Shown here: piece by piece, positions 8,916-18,307 of the stretch
Numbering within the stretch: position 1 is the stretch's first letter
How the letters are laid out: each line of letters opens with the position of its first letter
Assembly: GCA_965197275.1 (NCBI GenBank)
Contig: CBDAMQ010000027.1
Coordinates: 302,651 to 366,650 of the forward strand
DNA: 64,000 nucleotides
Reading direction: 5' to 3'
DNA from: DASCOT01 sp965197275
Lineage (GTDB): Bacteria; Acidobacteriota; UBA890; WLXD01
Notes under the pieces: model-generated
The model's database searches: none
What the model saw: only the letters and a program-made list of their open reading frames with translations
What the model was told of the DNA's origin: nothing
Position numbers and translations under genes: made by a program

Positions 8916-9235
8916 TTCTCACTACCAACGAAACCGTACCGGGAGCGAAGGTCGTGACGACGCTTGGCCTCGTCCGCGGCAACACGGTGCGGGCTCGCAA
9001 CGTCGGCCGCGACATCCTGGCGGCGTTGCGGGGCCTGGTTGGAGGTGAGATCTCCGACTACACCAAGATGATGGCCGAGGCGCGCGAGCAGGCCCTCGAT
9101 CGGATGATGATCGAGGAGGCCAGGCAACTCGACGCCAACGCCATCATCGGGATCGGTTTCTCGACCTCCTACATCATGGCTTCGGCGGCCGAGATTCTTG
9201 TGTTCGGTACGGCGGCGACAGTCGAGAAGCAGTAG
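8912..9235 (+). CDS. YbjQ/UPF0145 family protein
   Basis: A 107-residue member of the YbjQ (UPF0145, heavy-metal-binding-like) family. The core is recognisable: TLGLVRGNTVRARNVGRDI, then EARxQALDRMxxEARQLDANAIIGIGFSTS and a beta strand near the end. Family members form pentameric shells; their function is unresolved. The start overlaps the anti-sigma stop by four bases (ATGA), placing it in the sigma/anti-sigma operon and suggesting a role in the same envelope response. Confidence 0.85.
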   Translation: MILTTNETVPGAKVVTTLGLVRGNTVRARNVGRDILAALRGLVGGEISDYTKMMAEAREQALDRMMIEEARQLDANAIIGIGFSTSYIMASAAEILVFGTAATVEKQ

Positions 9236-9247
9236 CGCCAAAGGACG

Positions 9248-9614
9248 CTAGCTGGGCTCGGTGGGTGTGAGCTGGCACTCGTGGAGCAGCTGCTCGGCGC
9301 GTTCATGGTCGGCGGTGGGCACGTGCACGCGAACCTTGGCGAGCGGGCCCGAACGTGAACGGCTCGGCGTGGAATACGAGCGACTCGAGCGAGCAGGGCA
9401 CCCCTTCGCTCTCGAGGTAGCCTTGCAGCAACACCGCTTCGCTCTCCGAAGACAGCGTGCGAAACGGCGCCCAGTCGGGCGCCACGTCAGATTCTGCCGT
9501 CGACGCCCCTTCTTTCGCGGGCGTTAGCGCGACACCGCAATCAACACAGGTCTCGAAGCCGGGACGGTATTCGGCGCCGCAGCACTCGCATCGCATGATC
9601 TGTGTCGCGGACAT
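9248..9614 (-). CDS. zinc-ribbon plus DUF2007-type domain protein, apparent frameshift
   Basis: The N-terminus has a zinc ribbon (MRCECCGAEYRPGFETCVDCG, two CxxC pairs). It is followed by a DUF2007-like segment beginning APFRTLSSESEAVLLQGYLESEGVPC, a putative signal-transducing domain. As sequenced the frame ends at 9303 with an Arg-rich tail. A one-base shift at the run around 9345-9350 instead gives PLAKVRVHVPTADHERAEQLL and a stop at 9248, which is the expected end of this family. The frameshift is therefore probably an extra C in a GGGCCC stretch, from sequencing or mutation. The full product would be about 121 residues. Confidence 0.7.
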
Positions 9615-9719
9615 CGTTCTATCCTGTCGACGGTAGGTGAGCTCGGCTCCCGGTATCGGCTGCGTGGGATACTTGCGCCGCTCTCTGAGCGATCCCGCCG
9701 TGTCCCCTATGGAGGTTCG

Positions 9720-12331
9720 ATGCGTTCAGTGCGATTCCGATCCTGGACCCTCCTGCTCCTCGGCCTTACCGCCACCATGGTAGCGCCCGCGATCGGCGAG
9801 GACATCCCGCACCTGAACGACTACTTCGGTCGTGAGATCGGCGGTCCGGGGGTGCTGATCCGGCACTCCGAGATTCTCGAGTATTACGAGGTGCTCGCCG
9901 GGCTTTCCGACCGCGTGCAGGCGCATCACCTCGGGCAGACCACCGACGGGCTACCGTTTTACTATGCGCTGATCTCGGCCCCAGGGAACCTGGCACGCGT
10001 CGACGAGCTGCTGGCCGACAACGCCAAGCTCTATGATCCGCGAGGGCTTAGCGAAACCGAAGCCGATCGAATTCTGGAAAACGGACGATCGATCGTGATC
10101 GTCAACGGCCAGATTCACTCGACGGAGGTAGGAGCGTCGCAGGGCGGTGTACTCCTAGCGCACCGACTCGCCTCCGCAACCGATGACGAGACGCAGCACA
10201 TCCTCGAGAACGTGTTGATTGCTCACGTCCCGGTGCACAACCCCGACGGCCAGGAGATGGTCGCCCGCTGGCTCGACGAGCAGCGCGGCACGCCGTACCA
10301 GAACTCGCGGCCGCCGTTCTTGTATCAGCGTTACGTGGGACACGACAACAACCGCGATTGGTACATGTTCACGCAGGCCGAGACGCGGCTCTCCGTCCGT
10401 CTCCACAACCTGCTGCATCCGCAGTTCGTGCTCGACCAGCATCAGCAGGGATCGAGCCGCTCACGGATTTTCGTGCCGCCGTTCGAGGATCCCTGGGAGC
10501 CGAATGTCGATCCGACGTTGATCGCGTCCAACAACATGATCGGCACGTTCATGGGGCAGTACCTCACCGCTCGTGGCTACTCAGGCGTAGAGTGGAAGCA
10601 GCGCTACGATGGCTGGACGCCGGCACGCGCGTATCCGCATACGCCCGGTGGTGTGCGGTTGCTCACCGAGGTGGCGAGCGCCGACTACGCCGATGATTCG
10701 AGATCGCCCCCGAGCAGCTCGAGAGCACCTACCGGGAGCGGCACTGGTATTTCCCCGACCCGTGGCCGGGGGGCGCCTGGCGCTTTCGCGACATCGTCGA
10801 CTATCACTACGCAAGTGCCGTGGCTGCGCTCCGTGCTGCCGCGGATCTGCGGCCACATCTGTTGCGCGGCATGTTGGAGTCGCAGCGGCGCTCGGTATCA
10901 CCGCCCGACGGGGCGCCCTACGCTTTCGTGATGCCGGCAACGCAGCCCGACCCGCCGGTGGCTGCGAAGCTTCAGGAGGTGCTGCTGATCGGCGATGTCG
11001 AGCTCGAGCGAGCGCGGGCCCCGTTCACCGCCGCGGGGCGTGACTACGCCGCCGGGTCGGTGGTGGTGCGTTTCGCACAGCCGGCGGGGCGCTTCGCCAA
11101 GAGCGTGCTTGAACGCCAGATCTATCCCCGCATGTACCTTTACGAGGGAGGTCCGATCGACCCGCCGTACGACGTCACGGCGCACACCTTACCGTTGCTG
11201 ATGAACGTTGTTGTGGACACCACACAGGAGCCTTTCGAGGCTGACCTGGTGACCATCGATGCGCCACTGCAGCCGACCGGCAAGCTCGTGGATTCAACCG
11301 GGACCGCGGCCGCGTACCTGTTGGACCCGCGCGTCAACAACACGTTCAGCGTTGCCGCGCAACTCGGCGGTGACGGCCTGCGCCGCTCGACCGAGCCGTT
11401 CGTGTCGGCGGGGAAATCCTGGCCGGCGGGCAGCTGGATTTACACGCTCCCGCGGGGAGCAGCCGGCAGTGCGGCGCTGCAGCGGCTGGCGGCGCTGGTC
11501 AAGGAGCACCGTGTTGTGGGCTGGGGGGTCAGCGAGATCCCGAGCGCCGCGTCCGGTTGGGTTGCCGAACCTCGCGTCGGGATCTACCAGAGCTATGTTC
11601 CGAGCATGCCGGAGGGATGGACGCGCTTCGTGTTCGAACAGTACCGAATACCGTTCGATACGCTACGAGACGCCGACGTGCGCCGCGGCGATCTCGATCC
11701 ATATGGCCTGGTGATCGTGCCGCCGGGCAGCGCTGAGAACATCGTGGCCGGACTGCCGGGACCCACTGCGGCGAGGCTGGGCGGTCGCCAACCTCCAAGC
11801 CCCCCGAGTGTTGCCGGTGGCATCGGCATCGAAGGGGTGGCGGCGCTGCGCTCCTACCTGAACGCTGGGGGCACGGTGCTGACCTGGGGCGCTTCGACGG
11901 AGTTCGCGGCGCGCCATCTTGATGCGCCTCCGAGTATGCACCGTTCGTTGCCGCGCAGTACGTTCAATATTCCGGGATCGATACTGCGAGTCGACCTGGA
12001 CACGAGTCACTGGCTGGCCTACGGGCTCGAGTCGGCGACGCCCGTCTTCTTCTGGAACAGCCCCTTCTGGCGATCGCCTGGTGGCGCTCGCGTCGTGGCA
12101 AGGTACCCGGCCGGCGGGCTCTTGATGAGCGGCTGGATCCAGGGCGAGGAAGAGCTTGCCGGCGCGGCAGCCGTTCTCGAGGTCCCGCACGGCAGGGGCC
12201 GCGTGGTGATGGTCGGTTTCTCGCCAGAGTATCGGGCCCAATCGCACCAGACATTCAAGGTGCTCTTCAACGCGGTCTTTCGGCCGCAGACGGACCGGGC
12301 TGCCGATCGCCTAGTGGCCTGTAACAGATGA
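9720..12331 (+). CDS. secreted M14-family zinc carboxypeptidase, apparent frameshift near 10700
   Basis: A signal peptide (LLLLGLTATMVAPAIG) precedes an M14 carboxypeptidase domain. Zinc ligands His133 and Glu136 lie in NGQIHSTEVGAS, and the later QFVLDQHQQG and LTEVASAD segments supply the third ligand region and catalytic Glu. The frame breaks after ADYADDS near 10697-10703 and resumes as IAPEQLESTYRERHWYFPDPW, running to 12331. Both parts together give the ~870-residue length usual for this large M14 group. The C-terminus (VACNR) and stop are supplied by the inserted repeat at 12311. A GGAGG precedes the ATG. It likely degrades peptides outside the cytoplasm. Confidence 0.8.
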
Positions 12332-12588
12332 ACGTTGCCTATCGCAGATGGGACTTGCGGGTGAGATCCAGGCGCGGGGAGGAAGGCGATGCAGTGAGCA
12401 TCGTCGAGGAGGCGCAACGCCGACATCGCCCGCAACTGCCCATCTGTCCGTAGGATGGCGGCGAAATCGACCCGTCTGCGGCGTTGCGCCTCCTCCAAGA
12501 TGTGCCAACATCGTCTCGTCGGTGCGCCTGGCATCCGGGCCCATTTCGCCACCACGATAGGCAACGTTCATCTGTTACAGGCCACTAG
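12311..12588. mobile_element. MITE-like palindromic element, copy 1
   Basis: A 278-base element bounded by perfect 34-base inverted repeats (12311-12344 and 12555-12588) that begin CTAGTGGCCTGTAACAGATG. An inner 16-base inverted repeat (12406-12421 / 12480-12495) lets much of it fold. It has no transposase gene. A second copy lies at 29251-29540. Both ends carry CTAG, the target preferred by IS630/Tc1-type transposons (TA duplication), so a non-autonomous element of that type is plausible; this is inference. The flanking 10 bases are also perfectly inverted, extending the palindrome to 12301-12598. Confidence 0.8.
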
Positions 12589-13115
12589 GCGATCGGCAAT
12601 CGTCCGGAAGCCAGGCGCGCAAGCTCGACGGCGTCCTCGAGCGTGGTGAATCGTGTGTACTCGACCCCGGCCTCGCCCAAGAGCGTGTCGATCGTCTCAT
12701 CGATGGCCCGCTGGAACGCCAGATCCGTGGACCGCGTGCCGTCCCCCTGGAGGTACTCCTGGCGGATCGGGACCTTGAACAGCAGATCGTAGGTGGCAGC
12801 CCAATAGCAGGCGAGGTCGAACAGCGCCGGCTGCCGCCGCAATCCGAACTCCAGGTAGCAGTAGTTGTCGATGACCGAGCGATCACAGACGATCTCGGTG
12901 TACAAGTTGTCGAGCTCGATCTCGCGCCGGATTGTCTCCATCAAGATCCAGGTCTGCGCTTCCAGGCTGGTTCCCTCGTTTATCGGCAGGGGACATCGCC
13001 GCGCCACTTCTTCGAGGAAACCGACGTTGGCGCCGAGCTCCTTCAGACGCATCGCGAGCCCATAGGCCAACGTCGTCTTGCCGACGCCGTGAGTACCGAT
13101 GAACGCGACTTTCAC
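12585..13115 (-). CDS. P-loop ATPase/kinase (NadR/AAA_28-like)
   Basis: A 176-residue protein with an N-terminal Walker A motif (GTHGVGKTT, residues 7-15) directly after the first beta strand. CDRSVIDNYCY (about 78-88) resembles the Walker B/lid region of NadR-like and thymidylate-kinase-like proteins, and LFKVPIRQEYLQGDGTRS resembles their substrate-closing part. It probably phosphorylates a nucleoside-like or other small molecule, but no substrate is evident. Its TAG stop lies in the outer edge of the repeat element. It stands alone on the minus strand, convergent with the M14 gene. Confidence 0.75.
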   Translation of the reverse strand: MKVAFIGTHGVGKTTLAYGLAMRLKELGANVGFLEEVARRCPLPINEGTSLEAQTWILMETIRREIELDNLYTEIVCDRSVIDNYCYLEFGLRRQPALFDLACYWAATYDLLFKVPIRQEYLQGDGTRSTDLAFQRAIDETIDTLLGEAGVEYTRFTTLEDAVELARLASGRLPIA

Positions 13116-13418
13116 AGCGAAACTCTGTGCTCCGGCTTACGAGCCGAGTCGGGGAACGGGTGTCTGTGCTCTGTCGGGGCCGTGATTGTCGATCCCCCAA
13201 CGACCGTAGACGGTCAGCGACGGTACGCGGACACTACGGCGTCAGGTTTGTGCCGCCATCGGCAAGGGTCGCAATTACAAGCCAACGGCTGGGGAAACGC
13301 AAATGGCGGTAGGACGAAACGCGCAAACGGTCGGTGCACAGCAGGAGCCAAGCGCGAGCGGGGGAGCGCCGTTGTGGCGCTCCCCCGCTTCGACGAAGGC
13401 TTTTCGAAATCCCGATGG
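13116..13418. other. gene-free region of 303 bases
   Basis: No reading frame here looks like a protein on either strand. It contains the upstream region of the P-loop ATPase gene at its left end and the hairpin at 13357-13389 at its right end. Nothing else is recognised. Confidence 0.4.
13357..13389 (-). terminator. strong hairpin downstream of small gene at 13419
   Basis: A 14-base perfect stem (AGCGGGGGAGCGCC / GGCGCTCCCCCGCT) with a 5-base loop lies 30 bases past the stop of the minus-strand gene at 13419-13688. There is no T-run on the minus side; on the plus side a short TTTT follows at 13411. Its outer GGGAGCG/CGCTCCC resembles the terminator at 23911. The terminator role is inferred. 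Confidence 0.45.
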
Positions 13419-13688
13419 TCAGGCGGCGCGGGTCTCCGAGTCCACGATCGCGCGCCTTAGCCGCGTGGGGTCGACCTGCAAGTAGTCGCAGATCTGGTCG
13501 AACCAGTCACCGTGGATGAACTCCTGAGGCGGGTTCTCACGAATCCGGCGCAGGCGTTCTTCCTCGTGTTTCTTCAGCCTGCCCTTGCCGCGGTGGCGTC
13601 GCAGGAACCGGATGTCATCGACAGTGCGCTCGATAACCGTACGCCACAGCCGACGACAGGCGTGGACGTCTTTCTGGTCGATAACCAT
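13419..13688 (-). CDS. uncharacterised small protein, family member A
   Basis: An 89-residue, strongly charged helical protein. It shares a pattern with the genes at 25227 and 27566: ACRRLWRTVIERTVDDI (helix with LWxxVI...D), then a basic linker, then PQEFIHGDWFDQICDYLQVDPTRLRRAI. The last part reads like a helix-turn-helix in which WFDxIC-LxxxPxxLRRxI is conserved between members. The frame is open upstream to a stop, so a CTG or unusual start encoding about 14 extra residues (LDALFEAERRL) cannot be excluded. No function is known; DNA or RNA binding is a guess from shape and charge. Confidence 0.7.
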   Translation of the reverse strand: MVIDQKDVHACRRLWRTVIERTVDDIRFLRRHRGKGRLKKHEEERLRRIRENPPQEFIHGDWFDQICDYLQVDPTRLRRAIVDSETRAA

Positions 13689-14045
13689 CAGACGACGTTC
13701 TGCTTCGAAGAGAGCGTCCAGCTGACCCCTGGAACGTGCTTACGTCTCGTATCACGCATATTCGGACCTTTCATTTGCGCTCACTGAGCTCTTCCGTCGG
13801 GGGCTCATGACCCTGCTGGTAGAGCTTGCAATCCCCATGCCAAGCGGTGCCTTTCCCCACCGGCTCCGCCGAGACAACGAAAGCGGCCAACAGCGCGCCA
13901 GCCACAGCCCCAGGCCGCTCCCCTTTACGTCCATCAACGGGACAGGGCCAGCGCGCTCTTGACCGCTTTCATCTCGTAAGACGCGCGGCAATGATCGAAA
14001 GTTTCCTTTAGCCGTGCTCTTTCTGTGTCAAAGCTCTGTCAATAG
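13689..14045. other. gene-free region of 357 bases
   Basis: I see no convincing gene. A 79-codon minus-strand frame (13752-13991) lacks family resemblance and a ribosome-binding site. No tRNA cloverleaf, terminator with T-run, or repeat was found. It presumably holds promoters for the divergent small gene and the hydrolase. Confidence 0.35.
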
Positions 14046-15080
14046 TTGAAGGACTCGCAGGTCTCTCCGACCACCCTGCTAGGCTTGCGTGCAGGAGTCA
14101 CTCGCCCACCCTCATCTCGAGCGCCAGCGCGCGTGTCCTATCCCATTGCAAAGCTGCTCGACGGAGCCAACGCGCTCGTCGTCGCGAGACGAATCCGGGG
14201 CCGACAGCCGGCGACATCTCGCCAGTCCCTGGACACCTACCTGCAAGGTTTACCGGTCGATCCGCTCGCTGGACCGCCGTTCCAGATGCTGCCGCGACAT
14301 GCTGGCGGGCGCCGGGGAGTCGAGCAGTGGCGCGCGGATAGTCAAACTGACGAGTGGTTGGCAACCCGCCTGCCGGCGTATGGCACGCCGCGTGGAGCGC
14401 TGATTCTGCTTCATGGTTGGCTGGCAACGCGGCCACAGATCGCGTTCACGGCCGGGTTGGCAACGCCGCTTCGCCGGTCCGGGATCGAGGTCTGGGTGCC
14501 GCGCCTTCCGGCACACTGCGAGCGCACCCCGCCGGGGGCGATATCGGGCGAGCGTTGTTTGTCCGCTGACCTCGCGGGTACCGGCGAGGCCGTGTGCCGA
14601 GCGGTTGCTGAAACGCGCGCCCTCGCTGCCTGGCTGCACGGTCGGGTTGGCCCAGTCGGGGTATGGGGTGTCAGCCTCGGAGGGTGGGTAGCGGCCCTTG
14701 CCCTGACGACCGCCTCGGCGATCGATGCGGCGGTGCTTTGGACACCCGTCGTGGATCCGCACGACACGATGTGGGAGTCACCGCTGACCGCTCCGATCCG
14801 CACCGCGCTTGTCGCCGCCGGCCTAGACCGAGATCTCACCCACGACGCCTTCCGCCGCTACGCGCCCGGTCGCCGCAGGCTGCACTTGCCGCCCGCTGCC
14901 GTGGCGTTGATCGGAGCGCGATTCGACAACGTCGTCGCCCCCGCGTCGTTGGTCGATTTACAACGCCGTTGGGGGGTGCCTGTGCAGTGGTTCCCGCACG
15001 GACATATCAGCGTGACGTGTGCTCCGAGTGCCCGCCGCCACGCGCGGCAGGCGTTGCTGGCGAGGATGTCGCTGGCATAA
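14046..15080 (+). CDS. alpha/beta hydrolase (ABHD18-like)
   Basis: A 344-residue hydrolase. RGALILLHGWLATRPQIAF carries the oxyanion HG motif, VGVWGVSLGGW the nucleophile elbow (G-V-S-L-G, serine nucleophile), GARFDNVVAP the acid strand, and FPHGHISV near the C-terminus the catalytic histidine. The arrangement resembles ABHD18-type hydrolases; the substrate is unknown. No ATG lies near the start: the listed TTG at 14046 gives the longest form, and a GTG at 14133 (VSYPIAKLL) would give a 315-residue form that keeps all catalytic parts. Convergent with the RND operon. Confidence 0.75.
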   Translation: MKDSQVSPTTLLGLRAGVTRPPSSRAPARVSYPIAKLLDGANALVVARRIRGRQPATSRQSLDTYLQGLPVDPLAGPPFQMLPRHAGGRRGVEQWRADSQTDEWLATRLPAYGTPRGALILLHGWLATRPQIAFTAGLATPLRRSGIEVWVPRLPAHCERTPPGAISGERCLSADLAGTGEAVCRAVAETRALAAWLHGRVGPVGVWGVSLGGWVAALALTTASAIDAAVLWTPVVDPHDTMWESPLTAPIRTALVAAGLDRDLTHDAFRRYAPGRRRLHLPPAAVALIGARFDNVVAPASLVDLQRRWGVPVQWFPHGHISVTCAPSARRHARQALLARMSLA

Positions 15081-15135
15081 CCGGCCCTGCTCGGTCGGCA
15101 GAGCGCCACGAACCGCAGACGCGGGAGTCGTGGCA

Positions 15136-18100
15136 CTAGTGCCCGGCGCTGGTCTCAGAGGGCACGGTCGGTGTGCTGAACATAGTGCTGACGGCCCGCG
15201 TGGCGACGCCACGCAGATCGTCCAGCAGCGTGTACAGCAGGGGAACCGCCAGAGGCGTCACGATCGAGTGCAGCAGCAGGCCTCCGGCCATTCCGCGCCC
15301 CATTCCGGCGTACGAGATACCGATCATGTCGACGTTTCCGATCGACATCGGTAGCAAGCCGAAGATCGTCGTCATCGCCGTCATCGCGATCGGGCGTAGA
15401 CGTTGTTCGACGGCCGCGACGAGCGCATCGCGCCGACGCATGCCCTCGGCGCGAAGTCGGTTGGCAAGGTCGACCAAGACGATGGCGTTGTTCACCACGA
15501 TGCCGATCAGCACGAGCATGCCGATGCCGGTAAACGTGTTGTTCGAGGTGCCGGTCAGATACAACGCCCAGAAGAGTCCGACCAGCGCGAACGGAAGCGT
15601 CAGGATTACCGAGAACGGAAGCAGCAGCGACTCGAACAGCACCGCCATGAGGATGAACACCAGGGCGACGACCAATACCAGGCCCATCAGCTGGGCCTGA
15701 TTGCTCTCCTGCAAGCGCGCAAAGCGGTCGCCCTTGTCCCAGCTCACCCCGGTTGGTAGCGGTACGGCCGCCATGGCCGAGTCGATCGAGTCGTACACCC
15801 GATCGATATCGTCCTCGCTGGTGATCACCCGAATCGTGATTGCGGTCTTGCCGTCGCGTCGGTTGATCACCCCGGGGCTCCGGGTTACCGAGAACTTCGC
15901 CACGGCTCCCAGCGGTACCTCGGCGCCGTTGGGAGCGGTGAGGCGCAGGTCACGCAGCTGCTGCAAGGTTTCGCGGTCCTCCTCTGCAAGCTGGAAGCGG
16001 ACGTCGATCTCGCGCTCACCGACCCGCAACTCCGGAAGCTCGACTCCGCGCAGCGAGAAGTTGATCAGGCGAGCTGCCGTCTGAGGCGTTATCCCCGCCT
16101 GCTCGGCGAGGTTGCGGTCAATGCGGACCTGCAGCTCGTCCTGCCCGCGCTCGAGGGCAGAGGTAACCGTCAGCACACCCGGCCGTCCGCGCAATTGGTC
16201 CGCCACGCGCGTCGCCATGGTCACCAAGCGGTCGGTATCGTCGCCGTAGAGCACGAGTCTGATGAGGCGGTCGCTCGATTCCTGCTCGCCAGCCTCGGCA
16301 AGCTCGTACTTGACGCCCGGTAGCACCGGCAGCACGTTCGGAAGCTGCGTGAGAATCTCCTCGCGCCCCGGCGGGCCCGGGTCGGTTCCAACATAGCGGG
16401 CACCGAAGCGTCGTGCCGCATATCGCCACCATGACAGCCTCTCCGATGGCCTCAAGAAAATCTCGAGGCTGCCGTTGCCTCCGGGGTTCAAGCGTGATGT
16501 CACGGTCCGGATCAGCCATGCGTCCTCGTGCACGTAGACCGCCTTCTCCATCAACGCCACCAGCGACTCGGCCTGTTCGAGATCTATGTTGCGCGGCAAC
16601 TCCAGCCGCACATGGATGTTTCCGATGTTGCCCTCGGACTGGTCCGTGAACGAGACCCCGGAGGCCGGCAGCGCGACGCTGGCGATGATCGCCACCATCA
16701 CGAGGCTGGCGTCGAGGCAATGATCCAGCACCCACGCAGCCGCTCTCCGATAAGCGTTCGTCGTGGCGGTGATGATGCGTGGCTCGCGCACCGACCGCAT
16801 GGGGAGGCGCACGGTCAGCAGCGGGATCAACGTAAGCCCGACCACCAGTGACGCCAGCACGCCGACGACCATGGGTGTCCCGAGTCGCAGCATATAGAAC
16901 GAGAATCCGACGTCGTCGTTCATGATCACCAACGGCACGATCACGACCACGGTGGTGAGGGTAGCGATGGTGATCGCCAGCACGACCTGCGATGCGCCGC
17001 GTTCGGCCGCTTGGCGGGGCGGGTCGCCCTGCTGGGAACAGCGATAGATGTTCTCGATCACCACGATTGCGTTGTCGACCACGAGGCCGACGCAAATCAT
17101 GATGCCCATCATGGTGACGACGTTGAGAGACCAGCCGACGAAATAGAGGGCGATCACGGCGACCAGTAGTGACACCGGCATCGCCAGTGCCACTGCGAGC
17201 GTCATCCGTAGTCGGCGCAGGAAGAAGAACAGTACGAACACCGCGAACGCGGCGCCCCATAGCATCGAATCCTGCAGCTGCGAAATGGATTCGCCGATCA
17301 AGGCGGCCTGATTGAACAGCGGGCGAAACTCGATACCGGCGAGGGCCGGGTTGGTGGCGAAGATCTCGTCGACGCGCCGAATCACCGCAGCGCCGACATC
17401 AGCGGTGTTGGCGGTGGACTCCTTGACCACCGAGATCATCGCGCCGCGCCGGCCGCCCATGCGTGAGATCGATCGCCGCTCCGGTTCCTCGTAGCTCACG
17501 GTGGCGATGTCACCGAGCGTGACGCCCCTGGCGTTGACCCGGATCGCCGCGACATCGTCTGCGTTCTGATAGCGGCCCATCGATCGCACGTACATCTTGC
17601 GCGCACCCTCGATGACCCAACCCGACGACAAGCTGAAGTTGTCGCTCCGGAGTCGGGTTGCCAGCCCCGCCAGGTCGATGCGGTGCGCCTTGACGCGCTC
17701 CTGGTCGAGCATGACGTGAATGGCGCGCTGCGGCACGCCGAACGTCTCGACGTTGGCCACCCCGTCGATGCGCAGCAACTCGCGCGCCAGCGTCTCGTCG
17801 ATCAGCGTGTAGGGGTCCTCGATTTGCCGCGTAATCTCTAATCCTGCCCACAAGATGGGCTGCGCATCGCTGGCGAACTTGCGCACGAAGGTCCGCTCAA
17901 TGTCGTCGGGGAGCTCCGCCATTACCCGATCCATGCGGTCGCGGACGTCGGCGTAGGCGGTATCCATCTCGGTGCTCTGATAGAAGCGCAAGAACACCCA
18001 GCAACCGTCAGCGGTGCTGTTGCTGCTGATCGAGCGCACCCCGGAAACCGTGCCGAGCATGCCCTCGACCGGGCGCGCAATCGTCTGCTCTACTTCAGCA

Positions 18101-18288
18101 GGCGTGCTGTTGCCGTAGGGGATCCACACGCCGAGGAATGCGGGCGAGAATCCTGACGGCATCAGATCGATGGGCAGCCGACTGTAGGAAATCATCCCCA
18201 GCACCAGCATCGCCGTGTAGATCATCACCATGGTGACTGGACGGCGAACCGACAGGCGGGGTAGCAACGAGGCCCGTGAGTTCTTCAT
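15136..18288 (-). CDS. RND efflux permease (AcrB/MdtB superfamily), second of operon
   Basis: A 1050-residue RND permease, the typical length. The first membrane helix (VTMVMIYTAMLVLGMISYSRLPIDLMP) starts near residue 20, and helices 4/5 (MMGIMICVGLVVDNAIVVIENIY) and helix 10/11 (MLVLIGIVVNNAIVLVDLANRL) carry the Asp residues of the proton relay. Two large periplasmic loops lie between helices 1-2 and 7-8. ATG 18288 (MKNSRASLLPRLSVRRPVT) is chosen over an upstream in-frame start at 18354 because it matches the family N-terminus and leaves a 19-base gap from the preceding permease. It probably pairs with that permease as an MdtBC-like heterotrimer. Confidence 0.93.
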   Translation of the reverse strand: MKNSRASLLPRLSVRRPVTMVMIYTAMLVLGMISYSRLPIDLMPSGFSPAFLGVWIPYGNSTPAEVEQTIARPVEGMLGTVSGVRSISSNSTADGCWVFLRFYQSTEMDTAYADVRDRMDRVMAELPDDIERTFVRKFASDAQPILWAGLEITRQIEDPYTLIDETLARELLRIDGVANVETFGVPQRAIHVMLDQERVKAHRIDLAGLATRLRSDNFSLSSGWVIEGARKMYVRSMGRYQNADDVAAIRVNARGVTLGDIATVSYEEPERRSISRMGGRRGAMISVVKESTANTADVGAAVIRRVDEIFATNPALAGIEFRPLFNQAALIGESISQLQDSMLWGAAFAVFVLFFFLRRLRMTLAVALAMPVSLLVAVIALYFVGWSLNVVTMMGIMICVGLVVDNAIVVIENIYRCSQQGDPPRQAAERGASQVVLAITIATLTTVVVIVPLVIMNDDVGFSFYMLRLGTPMVVGVLASLVVGLTLIPLLTVRLPMRSVREPRIITATTNAYRRAAAWVLDHCLDASLVMVAIIASVALPASGVSFTDQSEGNIGNIHVRLELPRNIDLEQAESLVALMEKAVYVHEDAWLIRTVTSRLNPGGNGSLEIFLRPSERLSWWRYAARRFGARYVGTDPGPPGREEILTQLPNVLPVLPGVKYELAEAGEQESSDRLIRLVLYGDDTDRLVTMATRVADQLRGRPGVLTVTSALERGQDELQVRIDRNLAEQAGITPQTAARLINFSLRGVELPELRVGEREIDVRFQLAEEDRETLQQLRDLRLTAPNGAEVPLGAVAKFSVTRSPGVINRRDGKTAITIRVITSEDDIDRVYDSIDSAMAAVPLPTGVSWDKGDRFARLQESNQAQLMGLVLVVALVFILMAVLFESLLLPFSVILTLPFALVGLFWALYLTGTSNNTFTGIGMLVLIGIVVNNAIVLVDLANRLRAEGMRRRDALVAAVEQRLRPIAMTAMTTIFGLLPMSIGNVDMIGISYAGMGRGMAGGLLLHSIVTPLAVPLLYTLLDDLRGVATRAVSTMFSTPTVPSETSAGH

Positions 18289-18307
18289 GAGTGACTCGAT
18301 GGGGAGT

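Noticed and set aside
10820..12331. Separate gene starting inside the M14 locus
   Set aside because: Upstream of its first start the same frame continues in family-like sequence from about 10703; it is the second part of one frameshifted M14 gene.
12311..12571. Short ORFs within the repeat element as transposase remnants
   Set aside because: They follow the palindrome on both strands, differ between copies and show no DDE motif or family resemblance.
13089..13460. 123-codon plus-strand frame between the ATPase and small gene A
   Set aside because: It overlaps the 5' end of one gene and the 3' end of another in antisense, has irregular composition and no recognisable domain.
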